From Sphingobium estronivorans (GTDB lineage: Bacteria > Pseudomonadota > Alphaproteobacteria > Sphingomonadales > Sphingomonadaceae): a stretch of DNA of 64,000 nt. Made by a program: the position numbers and the translations under genes. Below the pieces are notes generated by a model that did not search any database, was not told the origin of the DNA, and saw only the letters and a list, made by a program, of their open reading frames with translations. Where the stretch lies: assembly GCF_008692605.1 (NCBI RefSeq), contig NZ_LFCT01000001.1:62001-126000 (forward strand), in the 5' to 3' direction. Positions 8,238 to 17,329 of this stretch are shown piece after piece; position 1 is the first letter of the stretch, and the number at the start of each line of letters is the position of its first letter.

Positions 8238-11200
8238 ATGCTCGATCGGCTCGTTCGCTGGTGCGTGGGCAATGCCTGGGTTGTGCTGGGTATGGCTGCG
8301 ATCCTGCTCACCTACGGCATCGTGGTGCTCGAACGCGCGCGCTACGACGTGTTTCCCGAGTTCGTGCCCGCGCAGGTCACGATCCAAACCGAATCCCCCG
8401 GCCTCGTCGCCGAGCAGGTCGAGGCGCTGGTGACCCGGCCGCTCGAAAACGCCGTCAACGGTGCCAATGGGGTCGAGACGGTGCGGTCGGAATCGGCGCA
8501 GGGCCTGTCGATCATCCGGATAACCTTCAAGGAGGGCTCGGATCCACTGAAGGTCCGGCAGGTCGTGGCCGAAGCGTTGGCCAAGGTCTCCGGCCAGTTG
8601 CCTATCGGTGTGGCGACGCCCGCTCTTTCGCCGCTGACCTCCTCGACGATGGACATGCTCAAGATCGGGCTGGTCAGCAATCGGATGGATCAGCGTCAGC
8701 TTCGTGCCTTCGCCGAATGGACCTTGAAGCCGCGGCTGCTGGCGACCCGCGGCGTGGCGGGTGCGGTGATCTATGGCTCGGCCGAATCGCGCTTCGAAGT
8801 GCGCGTGCGGCCCGAAGCCCTTGTGGCCCGGCAGATCTCGCTGGCCGATGTCTCGGCGGCGGTATCGGCGCTAACCACGGTGCGCGGCGGCGGCTTTGCC
8901 GAAACCTCCAACCAGCGCATTCTCGTGCGCCCGACCAATGGCCGCATCGATGCGGCAGCGCTGGGCAATGCGTTGATCTCCAGCGGCGGCGGCCCGGCGA
9001 TCCGTTTGCGAGATGTTGCCGATATCGATCTGGCTGCCGGGCCGCAGATGGGGGACGCCCTGATCATGGGCCGCCCCGGCGTGCTGGTCTCGCTGTTCAG
9101 CCAATACGGCGCCAATACCCTCGATGCCACGCGCGCGGTGGAGGCGACGCTCGATGACCTGCGCCCCTCACTGGCGGCGCAAGGCGTGCAGATCTATCCG
9201 GCGCTGCACCGGCCCGCCAATTTCATCGAGACGGCGCTCGACGGCATGTCGATCGACCTGTTGATCGGTGCGGCGATGATCGGCTTCATCCTGATGGCGT
9301 TCCTGCGCGACATCCGGGTGGCGCTGATCGCGTTCCTGGCGATCCCGCTGTCGCTGCTGGCCGCACTGATCGTGCTCGATCTTCTCGGGCAGACGATCAA
9401 CACCATGACGCTGGGCGGACTGACCGTGGCGCTGGGCGTCGTGGTCGACGATGCGGTGGTCGATGTTGAGAACATCGTTCGGAGATTGCGAGGAGCTAAA
9501 GGCGGGGACCGCCGCGCCATCATCGCCGCCGCCAGTGTCGAGGTGCGCGCGCCGGTCGTCTATGCGACCTACGTGCTCGCACTGACCATCGCGCCGATCC
9601 TGTTCCTTACCGGACTGCAGGGCGCGTTCTTCGCGCCGCTGGCGCTGGCGATCCTGCTGGCCGTGCTGGCCTCGCTCTGCGTTGCGATCACGCTGACCCC
9701 GGCGCTGGCCTACCTGCTGCTGTCGCGTACCGAACCGCATGCCGAACCGGCGCTGCTCGGCCGGGCAAAGGCGTGGCACCGCGGCTTCCTGACCAGGGTT
9801 TGCGACAAGTCGGCGATGGTCGTGGGGGCGACTGCAATTACCGGCTTGGTCGGAATTGTCGGCTTGCTGGCCTTTGGCGGCGAGCTGTTGCCAGCCTTCC
9901 GTGAAGGGCATTACGTGCTCAAGGTCAACGGGCCGCCCGGCGCGTCGATTGGCTGGATGCGCGAGACCGGCACGCGGCTGTCGCGCGATCTGATGGCGAT
10001 CCCCGGCGTCGCCACGGTCGAACAGCAGATGGGCCGGGCGGAGACGGGCGAGGATCCGTTCCCGCCCAACCAGAGCGAATTGCACGTCGAACTCAAGCCT
10101 GGCGGCGCGCGCAGCCAAGAGGCGGCGTTGGACACCATTCGCCGCACGCTCGGCAACTATCCCTCGCTTCAATCGGAGACCCTGACCTTCCTTGGCGACC
10201 GGATAGGGGAGTCCCTCTCGGGCGAGACCGCGCAGTTCGCGGTCAGCATCTATGGCGCCGATCTCGATACGCTCGACAAGGTCGCGATGCAGGTGGCGAG
10301 CGTTGTCGAGCAGGTACCGGGCGCGGCCGACGTAAGGGTCAAGTCGCCGCCGGGAACGCCAGTGCTGACCATCGAGCTCGATTCCGCCCGGATGGCCGCG
10401 CACGGGGTGACCGCAGCCGATGCCAATGACGCGATCGAGATCGCCAACCAGGGCCATGTCGCAGGGCAGGTTGCCGAGGCCGACCGAGTGACCGACGTGG
10501 CACTCATCCTGCCCGCCGAACTGCGCCGCGATCCGGAGAGCGTTGGCGACATGCTGGTCCGCTCGGCCGATGGCTCGTCGGTCAGGCTGGGCGATGTCGC
10601 GACGATCTATCTCGAGGAAGGGCGAAGCAGTATCAATCGCGATGGTGGCCAGCGCCGCCAGGTCGTCACGCTCAACCCGACCCGCACCGACGTCGCCGGG
10701 TTCGCTCGCGATGCACGCACGGCAATCGCCGCCAAGGTCAGGCTGCCGGCGGGGGTCACACTTGCCTACAGCGGCGTCGCCGAAGGGCAAGCAGCCGCCG
10801 CGCACCAGATCATGCTCAACGTGGCGATCGCCGCTGTTGCCATCGTCGGTTTGCTGATCCTGGCGTTCGGCGGACTGCGCTCGGCGGCTTTGATCCTTGC
10901 GGGAACGCCCTTCGCGCTGGTCGGGGGCGTGGTGGCGGTACGTCTGTCGGGCGGCGTACTTTCGCTCGGCGCACTGGTCGGGTTCGTCACGCTGTTCGGC
11001 ATCGCCGCGCGCAACGCGATCCTGCTGGTCTCTCATCTCGATCATCTCGTTCAGGAAGAAGGCGAGAGCTTCGGCATCGCCACGGTGCTCAGGGCGACCG
11101 AGGAACGCGTGACCCCGATCCTTATGACCGCGCTGGTCACCGCGCTCGGACTCCTGCCGCTGGCGCTCGAAAGCGGGCAGGCCGGCCGCGAGGTCCAGGG

Positions 11201-11345
11201 GCCGATGGCGCTGGTCATTCTCGGCGGCCTCGTTACCTCGACCATTATGAGCCTGTTGTTCCTACCCGCGCTGATTCTCCGGTTTGGCAGGCATGGGACT
11301 GCCACGAGCGACCTGCCAATGTCCGCGCAAGGCTCCGACTCGTGA
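8238..11345 (+). CDS. Heavy-metal-type RND inner-membrane transporter
   Basis: A 1035-residue proton-driven RND transporter of the CusA/CzcA class, the pump of this tripartite system. The ATG at 8238, 4 bp after the previous stop, is chosen because the protein then begins MLDRLVRWCVGNAW, the usual N-terminus; an earlier in-frame ATG would overlap the previous gene by 65 bp. TM4 reads LGVVVDDAVVDVEN. It keeps the central Asp and the Glu but lacks the first Asp of CzcA (DFG), which argues against a plain CzcA-type zinc/cobalt/cadmium pump. The two halves show the expected internal repeat. Metal specificity is not resolved. Confidence 0.9.
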   Translation: MLDRLVRWCVGNAWVVLGMAAILLTYGIVVLERARYDVFPEFVPAQVTIQTESPGLVAEQVEALVTRPLENAVNGANGVETVRSESAQGLSIIRITFKEGSDPLKVRQVVAEALAKVSGQLPIGVATPALSPLTSSTMDMLKIGLVSNRMDQRQLRAFAEWTLKPRLLATRGVAGAVIYGSAESRFEVRVRPEALVARQISLADVSAAVSALTTVRGGGFAETSNQRILVRPTNGRIDAAALGNALISSGGGPAIRLRDVADIDLAAGPQMGDALIMGRPGVLVSLFSQYGANTLDATRAVEATLDDLRPSLAAQGVQIYPALHRPANFIETALDGMSIDLLIGAAMIGFILMAFLRDIRVALIAFLAIPLSLLAALIVLDLLGQTINTMTLGGLTVALGVVVDDAVVDVENIVRRLRGAKGGDRRAIIAAASVEVRAPVVYATYVLALTIAPILFLTGLQGAFFAPLALAILLAVLASLCVAITLTPALAYLLLSRTEPHAEPALLGRAKAWHRGFLTRVCDKSAMVVGATAITGLVGIVGLLAFGGELLPAFREGHYVLKVNGPPGASIGWMRETGTRLSRDLMAIPGVATVEQQMGRAETGEDPFPPNQSELHVELKPGGARSQEAALDTIRRTLGNYPSLQSETLTFLGDRIGESLSGETAQFAVSIYGADLDTLDKVAMQVASVVEQVPGAADVRVKSPPGTPVLTIELDSARMAAHGVTAADANDAIEIANQGHVAGQVAEADRVTDVALILPAELRRDPESVGDMLVRSADGSSVRLGDVATIYLEEGRSSINRDGGQRRQVVTLNPTRTDVAGFARDARTAIAAKVRLPAGVTLAYSGVAEGQAAAAHQIMLNVAIAAVAIVGLLILAFGGLRSAALILAGTPFALVGGVVAVRLSGGVLSLGALVGFVTLFGIAARNAILLVSHLDHLVQEEGESFGIATVLRATEERVTPILMTALVTALGLLPLALESGQAGREVQGPMALVILGGLVTSTIMSLLFLPALILRFGRHGTATSDLPMSAQGSDS

Positions 11346-12544
11346 GAGGCGCCCGGCCCGGCCCGGCTGCGCGGGTGCCGCGCACAGTCTGGGCGTTGGG
11401 GCTCGTCAGCCTGTTCATGGACCTGTCGTCCGAGATCATCCACGCGCTGCTGCCAGTGTTCCTGACCGGGACGCTGGGGGCCAGCGTGGCCATGGTCGGG
11501 CTGATCGACGGGATCGGCGAATCCACTGCGTCGATCACCAAGATGTTCTCGGGCTACCTGTCCGATCGGTTCGGACGCCGCAAACCGCTCATCCTGCTGG
11601 GGTACGGGCTGGGCGCGTTGTCCAAACCGTTCTTCGCGATCGCGGCGGGGCCGCTGCCAGTACTCGGCGCCCGGTTTGCCGACCGGATCGGCAAAGGCCT
11701 GCGCGGCGCGCCGCGCGATGCCCTCGTCGCCGACGTGACCCCGCTCGAGATCCGAGGCCGTGCCTATGGACTGCGCCAGGCGCTCGACACAGTCGGGGCG
11801 TTCCTCGGGCCGCTGGCGGCGATCGTCCTGATGTTTGCGCTGGCCGACAACATGCGTACTATCTTCTGGATCGCGCTCGTCCCGGCAGTCATCTCGGTCC
11901 TGCTGGTGGTTTTCGGCGTCGGCGAGACGGAGCGGCGGGAGGTGGGTAGTGCCAAGCCGCCGCTCAAGCTCGCAGACTTGCGATCGTTCGACCAGGGGTT
12001 CTGGATGGTCGTGGCGCTGGGCGTTGTCTTTACCTTGGCCCGGTTCAGCGAATCCTTCCTCGTGCTGAGGGCCAATGGCGAAGGGCTGCCGCTGGCATGG
12101 ACGCCCTTGGTGCTGGTAGTGATGAACCTGGTCTATTCGTTGGGAGCCTATCCGGCGGGGGCGATATCTGACCGGGCCGATCCGAGGTGGCCCATGGCTG
12201 GTGGTCTGGTTTGCCTCGTGATCGCGGATTTGCTGCTCGCATTCGGATCGGGGCTGATTGCGGCCTTTGCCGGGATAGCCATGTGGGGTCTGCACATGGC
12301 GCTGACGCAAGGCATCCTTGCAAGGCTGGTCGCCGACGCGGCACCCGCGCAGTTGCGGGGTTCAGGCTTTGGCTTGTTCAACCTGGCGACCGGGATCGCC
12401 ATGCTGCTTGCCAGTGTCCTCGCCGGAATGCTGTGGTCGAGCTTGGGGCCTGACACAACGTTTCTTGCCGGAGCCCTGTTTGCGCTGATCGCCGGCGGAA
12501 TGCTGCGTTTCGTCAGGCCTAAGGACTCTGGCGCTAACGCGTGA
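11342..12544 (+). CDS. MFS efflux transporter
   Basis: A 400-residue major-facilitator protein with about 12 hydrophobic segments. The first cytoplasmic loop carries GYLSDRFGRRKPLI, the MFS GxxxDRxGRR signature, and a similar motif repeats in the second half (AGAISDRADPRW). The GTG at 11342 overlaps the RND stop by 4 bp, so it belongs to the same operon. Related MFS proteins accompany metal-resistance operons, but the substrate cannot be read from this sequence. Its 3' end overlaps the opposing CDF gene by 11 bp. Confidence 0.82.
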   Translation: MRGARPGPAARVPRTVWALGLVSLFMDLSSEIIHALLPVFLTGTLGASVAMVGLIDGIGESTASITKMFSGYLSDRFGRRKPLILLGYGLGALSKPFFAIAAGPLPVLGARFADRIGKGLRGAPRDALVADVTPLEIRGRAYGLRQALDTVGAFLGPLAAIVLMFALADNMRTIFWIALVPAVISVLLVVFGVGETERREVGSAKPPLKLADLRSFDQGFWMVVALGVVFTLARFSESFLVLRANGEGLPLAWTPLVLVVMNLVYSLGAYPAGAISDRADPRWPMAGGLVCLVIADLLLAFGSGLIAAFAGIAMWGLHMALTQGILARLVADAAPAQLRGSGFGLFNLATGIAMLLASVLAGMLWSSLGPDTTFLAGALFALIAGGMLRFVRPKDSGANA

Positions 12545-13142
12545 GCTTGCGGGCCTTGCCGGCATCGCCGAGGATTTCCAGCGCCTCGCGCATGACAAAG
12601 AGGCCAATCCCCAATCCAACGACAAGGTCGAAATAGCGATTGCCGGTGAGCAGGACCGCCAGGCCCGACACGATGACAGCGGCGTTGGCCACCACGTCGG
12701 CACGGGTGAAAATCCATGTGGCGCGGATGTGCACCTCATCGCGGTTCTGCCTGCCGAGCATCCGCAAAACCGCCGCATTGACGGCCAAGGCAACCAGTCC
12801 CACCGCGATCATCATTTGTCCTTCAGGCTGTTCGGCACCAAAGTAGCGGCGTGCGACCTCGATCAGTACACCAAGCCCGAGTACCAGCAGGATCGTTCCG
12901 CTCGTCATGGCGGCATTTGCCTTGAAGCGCGGGCCGCGGGTGATGGCGCCAAGGGCAATGCCATAGGCAGTCGCATCGGCAAGCATATCGAGGCCATCGG
13001 CGATGAGGCCGGTCGAGTGGGCGACCAAGCCTGCGCCGGTCTCGGCTACGAACATCACCACATTAAGACCGAGCGCAATCCGCAGCACCCGGCGCTGGGC
13101 AAGGGTGTCGGCTTTTATGGAACTACCGGCACAATCAGACAT
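12534..13142 (-). CDS. Short cation-diffusion-facilitator exporter
   Basis: A 202-residue CDF-family cation/proton antiporter, expected to export a divalent metal across the inner membrane. About five to six membrane helices are visible. TM2 has LIADGLDMLADA and TM5 has FTRADVVANAAVI, each supplying the paired acidic residues of the metal site, but the usual first His of the HxxxD pair in TM5 is Thr. It lacks the C-terminal cytoplasmic dimerisation domain of full-size CDF proteins. It is transcribed against the RND operon, with an 11-bp tail-to-tail overlap. Confidence 0.75.
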   Translation of the reverse strand: MSDCAGSSIKADTLAQRRVLRIALGLNVVMFVAETGAGLVAHSTGLIADGLDMLADATAYGIALGAITRGPRFKANAAMTSGTILLVLGLGVLIEVARRYFGAEQPEGQMMIAVGLVALAVNAAVLRMLGRQNRDEVHIRATWIFTRADVVANAAVIVSGLAVLLTGNRYFDLVVGLGIGLFVMREALEILGDAGKARKLTR

Positions 13143-13346
13143 GCGATCTGGTTACGTTGCGGATGGGGGTGTTGCCAAGCGGTGGCTGGCAGTATTCCGC
13201 TCTGCGCTGAGAGGGTGAACCTGGCCTATGTTGGCATTGCCGGGCCGCCACTCCTTGCAAGGCCGAGCCATGACGCAAGAACAGGTATGTCCTTGAGGAA
13301 ATCGAAGTCGGCCTTCTGATCCATCCCATGCATTCGGAGCCGAAGA

Positions 13347-13383
13347 CCCATGAGGCATAAAATCGGGATTTATGCCTCATGGG
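13347..13383. repeat. Perfect 15-bp inverted repeat after tniQ
   Basis: Arms CCCATGAGGCATAAA (13347-13361) and TTTATGCCTCATGGG (13369-13383) pair perfectly around a 7-base loop. It lies 52 bp beyond the tniQ stop on the tni strand and upstream of the CDF gene, in a 293-bp gap (13143-13435) with no convincing gene. It could end tni transcription, but no T-run follows in either direction, so an operator or insertion scar is also possible. Nothing else was recognised in the gap. Confidence 0.6.
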
Positions 13384-13435
13384 CGCATCACATGCCGGGC
13401 TTTTAACATCAGCGATGTTAGATAGCGGGAGGGCG

Positions 13436-14563
13436 CTAAACCGTGCTCCGGAAGAGGCTTTCCAGGCTCTTGACGGCGTGGCGCAGCTGCCAAATCCGCT
13501 CACGTCTTTCGTTCCGCTGCCGCGCGGCGCTGACTTGCCTCTCCAGCGTCGACGAGCACGCTCGTCGATCCCGAACGAAGCGATCGACCGCACTGTCCGA
13601 CGCTATCTGTGCGAGCAGGTCCAAAGCCGGTTCACCATCTTCTTCCCAGACGTTGCCCGTTTCGAAGCTGGAATCGAGAATTGCGGCGCAAATTGCAAGC
13701 ACGCAGCGGCGGAGCGGAACTTCGGCGAGTGCCAATGGCATCTCGTAAGGTAGGTCTTGGTAGCAATCCTGACTTAGTGTGAGAGCCGGGCTTGCGAAGC
13801 GTTCGAACAGTAAGTCGCGCAAGGCAAGGCGGGCATGACACCGGCTGAGGAGGAGGCATATTTCGGACGTCTCCTCCAAGAGTTGCCGCGCCGAGGTGTT
13901 GTTGAAGCGGAACTGGTTCGGAACCTTTTCGCCGAGTGCCCCCCGTAGCGCTGCCTCGAAGGCGGCGATCTTGTCCCAGAAAGGCCGCGCTACCACCTCG
14001 ACTTCGAGCGCCTTGGGGTGGGCGCGCTCCAGTGACCGGTGGCAATTGTTGCAAAACATGCGCGGCGGGCCGCGCGTTGCCCGCTTGATGGTCCAATTGC
14101 CACTCCCGCAGGTAATGCAGCGATCAAGCAGCGGCCATCGGTGCCGCGGGCAGAAACTCAAGGCGGCCACGACCCAATCAGCGCGGATGTAGGCGGTGCG
14201 GTCTGCCGCAAAGTCCTCTGCGAGACACCTGCTACACCAGGCCCGTCGCAAAGTTGGCTGCGGAATGCTGCCCCAGACGGGGTAATCGGGTGGGAAGTAG
14301 TGCCAGGCGATGAAGGGATCACTGATCTTCCGGTAGCGGAAGCCAAGCGCAAGGTGGGAGATCTTGTCGGGCGCTGCGTCGTAGCGCGCGGCGATCGCAT
14401 GGATCATGGCCTGCTGAGGGTGGACGTCCGGATGGTGCCAATGGCCTTTGGCATCCTGATACGCACGAAAATTGGCATCGAACGGTGGTGGGTGCCCGCG
14501 CCGACGCCTCTCCAGCCACGAACTGAGCAGTTCGTCCGCGAATGGTTCTAACCACGCGCTCAT
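13436..14563 (-). CDS. tniQ: TniQ transposition-targeting protein
   Basis: A 375-residue TniQ/TnsD-family protein that helps direct insertion. The N-terminal part has the family's DELLSSWLER motif, and residues about 110-190 contain paired CxxC zinc-ribbon motifs (CSRC, CITC, CNNC). The family varies widely in size; the C-terminal third here has no recognised domain. The start overlaps the tniB stop (ATGA), so the three tni genes are translationally coupled. Downstream, after a short gap, is the perfect hairpin at 13347. Confidence 0.88.
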   Translation of the reverse strand: MSAWLEPFADELLSSWLERRRRGHPPPFDANFRAYQDAKGHWHHPDVHPQQAMIHAIAARYDAAPDKISHLALGFRYRKISDPFIAWHYFPPDYPVWGSIPQPTLRRAWCSRCLAEDFAADRTAYIRADWVVAALSFCPRHRWPLLDRCITCGSGNWTIKRATRGPPRMFCNNCHRSLERAHPKALEVEVVARPFWDKIAAFEAALRGALGEKVPNQFRFNNTSARQLLEETSEICLLLSRCHARLALRDLLFERFASPALTLSQDCYQDLPYEMPLALAEVPLRRCVLAICAAILDSSFETGNVWEEDGEPALDLLAQIASDSAVDRFVRDRRACSSTLERQVSAARQRNERRERIWQLRHAVKSLESLFRSTV

Positions 14564-15483
14564 GGCGCCCGTCGGCCGACCGTCTTCCGCTTGCTGGCCG
14601 AGGCATACATTGAGACCAGAGGTAGTGTCAGATCATCGTCGTCAAAGCTCTCGGCGTTGAGCATTTCACGCCCGTCGCGGATCGCCGCAACCGCAGCCGC
14701 CTCGATCAGTCGAAAGATGCGGCCCGTCACACCCTGGGTCAGGGCCAGCACGCGTTGGCGCGCTTCGGCGGTGTCGAGCTGAGAAAGACGCCTGAGGGGC
14801 AGCAGCCCTGAAAAGCTTGCGAGCAATTGGCGCAGTGCATGATCGTTGTGCCACGCCGTGAGCTCGAATGCACCAAACCGGTCGGCAAGGTTGGGATCTG
14901 TCAGTACCGCCATGCGCGCATCCTCGGTGCCCGCGCAGACGATCGGGATCTTGAGGTCGTTGGTCAGAAAGCGGATCGTGTTGAGGAACACCCGCTGTTG
15001 TCGCGGGGTACCGGCGAGCATCTTGTCGATCTCATCGAGGACCAGCACCTTGATCTCGACCTCGGCGAGCAATTGCCGGGCTTCGGCGCGCATCGTGCGC
15101 ACCGACAATCGGCCGAGCTCGACGCAATTGAGCGCGGTCAGCAGCTCGGTGTAGAATTCCTCCTCGCTTGGCTCGGGCGGCATCTGGACGAGCACCACGG
15201 GCATCTTGCTGAGGCCGGTCGCGGTATCGAACTCGGGACCATGCAATTTGAAGAAGCGGTTCACAATCTCGGTCTTGCCCATGCCGGTTGAGCCAAACAG
15301 CAGCAGACAGGGCATCCGCCCTCGTGGCGGATAAATGACCAGGTCGTCCAGGTGGCGGAGTGCCGCTTCGGCCTGGGGCAAGGAAATCCAGCGGTCGCGG
15401 CGCAGCCAGTCGATCCGCGCCTCGTCAGTCAGCTCGGCGTACTCGCGATAAGCCGGGAAGAGGTGGCCGTAGAGTACGCTCAT
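14560..15483 (-). CDS. tniB: TniB AAA+ ATPase of the transposon
   Basis: A 307-residue AAA+ ATPase that regulates TniA and target capture, related to TnsC and MuB. Walker A is GSTGMGKT at residues 64-71, Walker B is VLVLDEID with Asp150-Glu151, and a sensor segment reads PIVCAGTEDA. The length matches TniB of Tn5053/Tn402. The gene overlaps tniA upstream and tniQ downstream by 4 bp each. Confidence 0.92.
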   Translation of the reverse strand: MSVLYGHLFPAYREYAELTDEARIDWLRRDRWISLPQAEAALRHLDDLVIYPPRGRMPCLLLFGSTGMGKTEIVNRFFKLHGPEFDTATGLSKMPVVLVQMPPEPSEEEFYTELLTALNCVELGRLSVRTMRAEARQLLAEVEIKVLVLDEIDKMLAGTPRQQRVFLNTIRFLTNDLKIPIVCAGTEDARMAVLTDPNLADRFGAFELTAWHNDHALRQLLASFSGLLPLRRLSQLDTAEARQRVLALTQGVTGRIFRLIEAAAVAAIRDGREMLNAESFDDDDLTLPLVSMYASASKRKTVGRRAP

Positions 15484-17138
15484 GATCGCTCCTCGATCGC
15501 GAGAGGAACGACTGGGCCTTCGAGTGTCGGACGGGGTGATTGCGCGTCCGCTTTGCGGGTCACGGCGAGATCGGGCGGCGGCTCGCCCCGGCCGAGCGCA
15601 TCGACAAGACGCTGGGCAGAGCGGCGCGCTCCCCGGGTCTTGGCGACGGCTTCGAGCACGATCCGGCGCTGGGTGCTCACCATCTCGTACAGCATCTGTT
15701 CGTCGATGGCGCTGCGCCCGCGTTCGCGAAGCGCCCTCAGCGCATGGTCGTGCTCGAACTTGGTGATCGCCGGGCGCCGCTTGTCCCGCAGCGGTACGGT
15801 GACGTGCTCACCGCTCGGCAGTTCGAGATAGACGGCCGAGAGGTTGAGCGGGTTGTATTTGATCGGGAACTTGTGCGTGCTGTTAGCGATCAGCGCGGTG
15901 AGCGCCCCGTGCCAGTAGAATACGTGGAAGAGCTTGATCCCCTCGCGCCTGACCCGGCGCATCTCGAAGGGCAGGAAGTCGAGCAGGAAGCGCTCTTCGT
16001 CAACAGGCAGGCGCAGCGGGCCAGGGCGCCTGCTCAAGTTGTAGTGCCAGGCGGTCAACGGCGGCACGCCCAGCGCACTGTGGATGGTTCCGTGGTAGAT
16101 CCCGACCTGCAGGGCGAACCATCGTTCGAATTCCTTTAAGGTCATGCAGGCCTTGCCCTCGGCGTCGTAGTCGCCCTTGTCCTTGACGTTCGAGAAGGTC
16201 GTGCCCGGCAGCAGATGCACTTCGCCGATGGTGGTGCCGATCAGGCGCTCTATGTGCCCGCCATAATGTGGGGTGCGCCGGGGGCGGTAATGCAGCTCGA
16301 TCCCGAATTGTTGGCAGCCCCGCGTCAACGCGCGCGAATGGAATTCCGAAGCATTGTCGAGGTGGAGGACAACGGGCAGGCCGAAGACCGGCCAGGCGAA
16401 AGTCAGCTCCCGATCCGCCAACCAATCGTCCTTGGGCAGAACCGCATGGCGGATCGCCATACCGACCGAGGTCGCCGACGGGCTTTCCAGCGAAATGTAG
16501 AAGCCGGGGATTACCCGCGTCGCGACGTCGATCTGCAGGGTCAGCGTTGGCCGACCGAGCGGCCTCCTGAAGTACTCGTCGACGATGATGATGTCGGCAG
16601 GGGTGTGATCCATCTGCACGACCTTGAGCGGATAGTCCGCGTCATAGGAGGCCGTGACTGGGCGAAACCGATCCGCCGATGCCTTCGCGCCGTCTCGGGC
16701 CTTGATCAGGCGTGCTTTCTCGACGGCATTGACGCGAAGCACGATGGTCTGCCGGGCCGGTGGCCGCAGGTTCCGCTCGAGGCACGCATAGCGGATCTCC
16801 CGAACGAGTTGCGACAGCTTCGGTTTTGGGCGGCTGAGATAGAATTTCTCGATCTTGGCATCGATGACCCGGTCGAGCTCGGGTTCGAGCCGGGACCGAC
16901 CCTTTGGGAAACCGTCGCGCTGGTCGACGAGTGAACTGGTCACCGGACATTCCCGGTACCTGGCGACAAGTTCGTAGATGCGCGACCTGCTCAAACCGAG
17001 CCCGGCTCCCGCTTCCATGATTGCATTGCGGCTCAACCGAGGCTCGGCGGCAAGCGCACGGATTGCGGGCTCGCGCTCGCAAGCTATGCGCCATTGGGTT
17101 GGTTCGACCCTCGTGAGGGCAGTACCCGTTTCGGCCAT
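15480..17138 (-). CDS. tniA: TniA DDE transposase
   Basis: A 552-residue Mu/TnsB-type transposase that cuts and joins the transposon ends. The rve catalytic core has Asp177 (VVQMDHTPAD), Asp261 (VVLHLDNASEF) and Glu297 (YGGHIERLIGT), with 35 residues between the second and third, the normal DDE spacing. HTH-like regions near residues 45-60 and 105-140 fit recognition of the end repeats, and a Mu-transposase C-terminal region follows. The start ATG at 17138 is 129 bp inside the right inverted repeat, so its promoter lies among the TniA-binding repeats, which suggests autoregulation. Confidence 0.93.
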   Translation of the reverse strand: MAETGTALTRVEPTQWRIACEREPAIRALAAEPRLSRNAIMEAGAGLGLSRSRIYELVARYRECPVTSSLVDQRDGFPKGRSRLEPELDRVIDAKIEKFYLSRPKPKLSQLVREIRYACLERNLRPPARQTIVLRVNAVEKARLIKARDGAKASADRFRPVTASYDADYPLKVVQMDHTPADIIIVDEYFRRPLGRPTLTLQIDVATRVIPGFYISLESPSATSVGMAIRHAVLPKDDWLADRELTFAWPVFGLPVVLHLDNASEFHSRALTRGCQQFGIELHYRPRRTPHYGGHIERLIGTTIGEVHLLPGTTFSNVKDKGDYDAEGKACMTLKEFERWFALQVGIYHGTIHSALGVPPLTAWHYNLSRRPGPLRLPVDEERFLLDFLPFEMRRVRREGIKLFHVFYWHGALTALIANSTHKFPIKYNPLNLSAVYLELPSGEHVTVPLRDKRRPAITKFEHDHALRALRERGRSAIDEQMLYEMVSTQRRIVLEAVAKTRGARRSAQRLVDALGRGEPPPDLAVTRKADAQSPRPTLEGPVVPLAIEERS

Positions 17139-17177
17139 GACCTATCCCCGATTTTCGCCAGGGACTCGTGTTGCCGG

Positions 17178-17235
17178 GTCCGCCCGTATTGTAGCAAAAT
17201 TGAGCGGTCAGGTCGAACGTCCAGAGGTATTCTTA
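17178..17235 (-). repeat. Inner TniA-binding-type repeats, right end
   Basis: Reading on the minus strand, copies of the terminal motif occur at 17235-17218 (TAAGAATACCTCTGGACG) and less exactly at 17193-17178 (TACAATACGGGCGGAC). Spacing differs from the left end, giving the asymmetric ends typical of this family. They also occupy the tniA upstream region. Confidence 0.65.
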
Positions 17236-17266
17236 CATATGACCCACGCTGTTCCGTCGCTTGCGC

Positions 17267-17291
17267 GTCCGTCCGTATTCTTCAACTGACA
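17267..17291 (-). repeat. Right terminal inverted repeat (IRt-like)
   Basis: On the minus strand it begins TGTCAGTTGAAGAATACGGA and ends CGGAC, matching the left repeat at most positions, including the conserved TGTC start and GAATACG core. GGGTG follows directly at 17292 and fixes the element boundary. Confidence 0.9.
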
Positions 17292-17296
17292 GGGTG
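17292..17296. repeat. Right target-site duplication of the transposon
   Basis: GGGTG directly follows the right inverted repeat and equals the five bases before the left one. The insertion point is 33 bp before the tyrosine recombinase start codon. Confidence 0.9.
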
Positions 17297-17329
17297 CGCT
17301 ACAAGCCCGCCTGAGGAGCGCGGCGCGTC

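Larger units (their letters stand above)
2451..17291. mobile_element. Complete Tn5053/Tn402-family transposon with metal-efflux cargo
   Basis: A 14,841-bp element bounded by 25-bp imperfect inverted repeats (2451-2475 and 17267-17291) and flanked by the perfect duplication GGGTG. It encodes the three Tni transposition proteins TniA, TniB and TniQ at the right end, reading leftward, and the serine resolvase TniR with a probable res region at the left end. Cargo at 3806-13142 is a two-component system, an RND efflux pump, an MFS transporter and a CDF exporter. All tni frames are open, so the element looks functional. Its layout differs from Tn5053 and Tn402, where tniR lies next to tniQ; here the cargo separates them. 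Confidence 0.93.

Noticed and set aside
9168-11045. A 625-codon open frame antisense to the RND transporter
   Set aside because: The opposite strand encodes a full RND protein with motifs; this frame is a GC-bias shadow.
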